Assembly (NCBI GenBank): GCA_019454865.1 | Contig: JACFNJ010000141.1 | Location: 1-6,606, forward strand | Source of the DNA: Bacteroidia bacterium | GTDB taxonomy: Bacteria; Bacteroidota; Bacteroidia; UKL13-3 | DNA: 6,606 bases | Reading direction: 5' to 3' | Shown: positions 6,594 to 6,606 of the stretch, piece by piece | Position numbering within the stretch: the first letter of the stretch is position 1 | Layout: each line of letters begins with the position of its first letter | Notes under the pieces: generated by a model | Database searches by the model: none | What the model saw: only the letters and a program-made list of their open reading frames with translations | Told to the model about the DNA's origin: nothing | Program-made: the position numbers and the translations under genes

Positions 6594-6606
6594 TACTGTA
6601 TCTATC
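6558..6606 (+). CDS. Possible start of a further gene, cut by the window end
   Basis: An ATG at 6558 opens a frame with no stop to the window end, reading MDKNEAQNRYKPYCIY (16 residues). Sixteen codons are too few to name a product, and an open frame of this length is expected by chance. No promoter of the phylum's usual form is seen in the 51 bases before it. The opposite strand is also open over 6606-6511 with a TAA at 6510-6508, so a convergent gene ending there is an alternative. Confidence 0.25.
   Translation, partial: MDKNEAQNRYKPYCIY

Noticed and set aside
1..6606. A linked new system combining SecDF, peroxiredoxin, Rho and the T9SS cargo
   Set aside because: Three of the genes are common housekeeping genes in different transcription units, and no shared motif or tight operon joins them.

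Overview
This 6.6 kb window is AT-rich chromosomal DNA from a member of the Bacteroidota. Four signs agree on this: a fused SecDF, a Rho factor with a long hydrophilic insertion, a secreted protein with a type IX secretion (T9SS) C-terminal sorting domain, and promoter-like elements of the Bacteroidota form (TTG, 19 bases, TAnnTTTG) with no clear Shine-Dalgarno sequences. Genus cannot be set from the sequence.

Layout. 1-2616 (+) is the 3' part of secDF; its frame is open to base 1, so the gene begins before the window. 2638-2672 is a perfect 15-bp hairpin flanked by A and T runs, lying between convergent genes and able to terminate both. 2690-3334 (-) is a typical 2-Cys peroxiredoxin (AhpC/Prx1 type). 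3427-5031 (-) is rho, 92 bases upstream of the peroxiredoxin gene and in the same direction. 5032-5309 is a 278-base divergent intergenic region with a good promoter candidate for each side and a possible structured rho leader. 5310-6506 (+) encodes a 398-residue exported T9SS cargo protein whose central region I do not recognise. 6507-6606 holds a 7-bp inverted repeat and the possible beginning of another gene cut by the window end.

How the genes relate. SecDF uses the proton gradient to help pull proteins through SecYEG, the first step that a T9SS cargo such as the 5310-6506 product must pass. Rho is a general transcription terminator, and the peroxiredoxin is a cytoplasmic peroxide scavenger. 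This is mostly a housekeeping neighbourhood and the genes do not form one obvious pathway. I found no CRISPR array, tRNA, rRNA, insertion sequence or defence system. The points most worth a second look are the disordered insertion in Rho, the rho leader, the unrecognised T9SS cargo and the ambiguous right edge.
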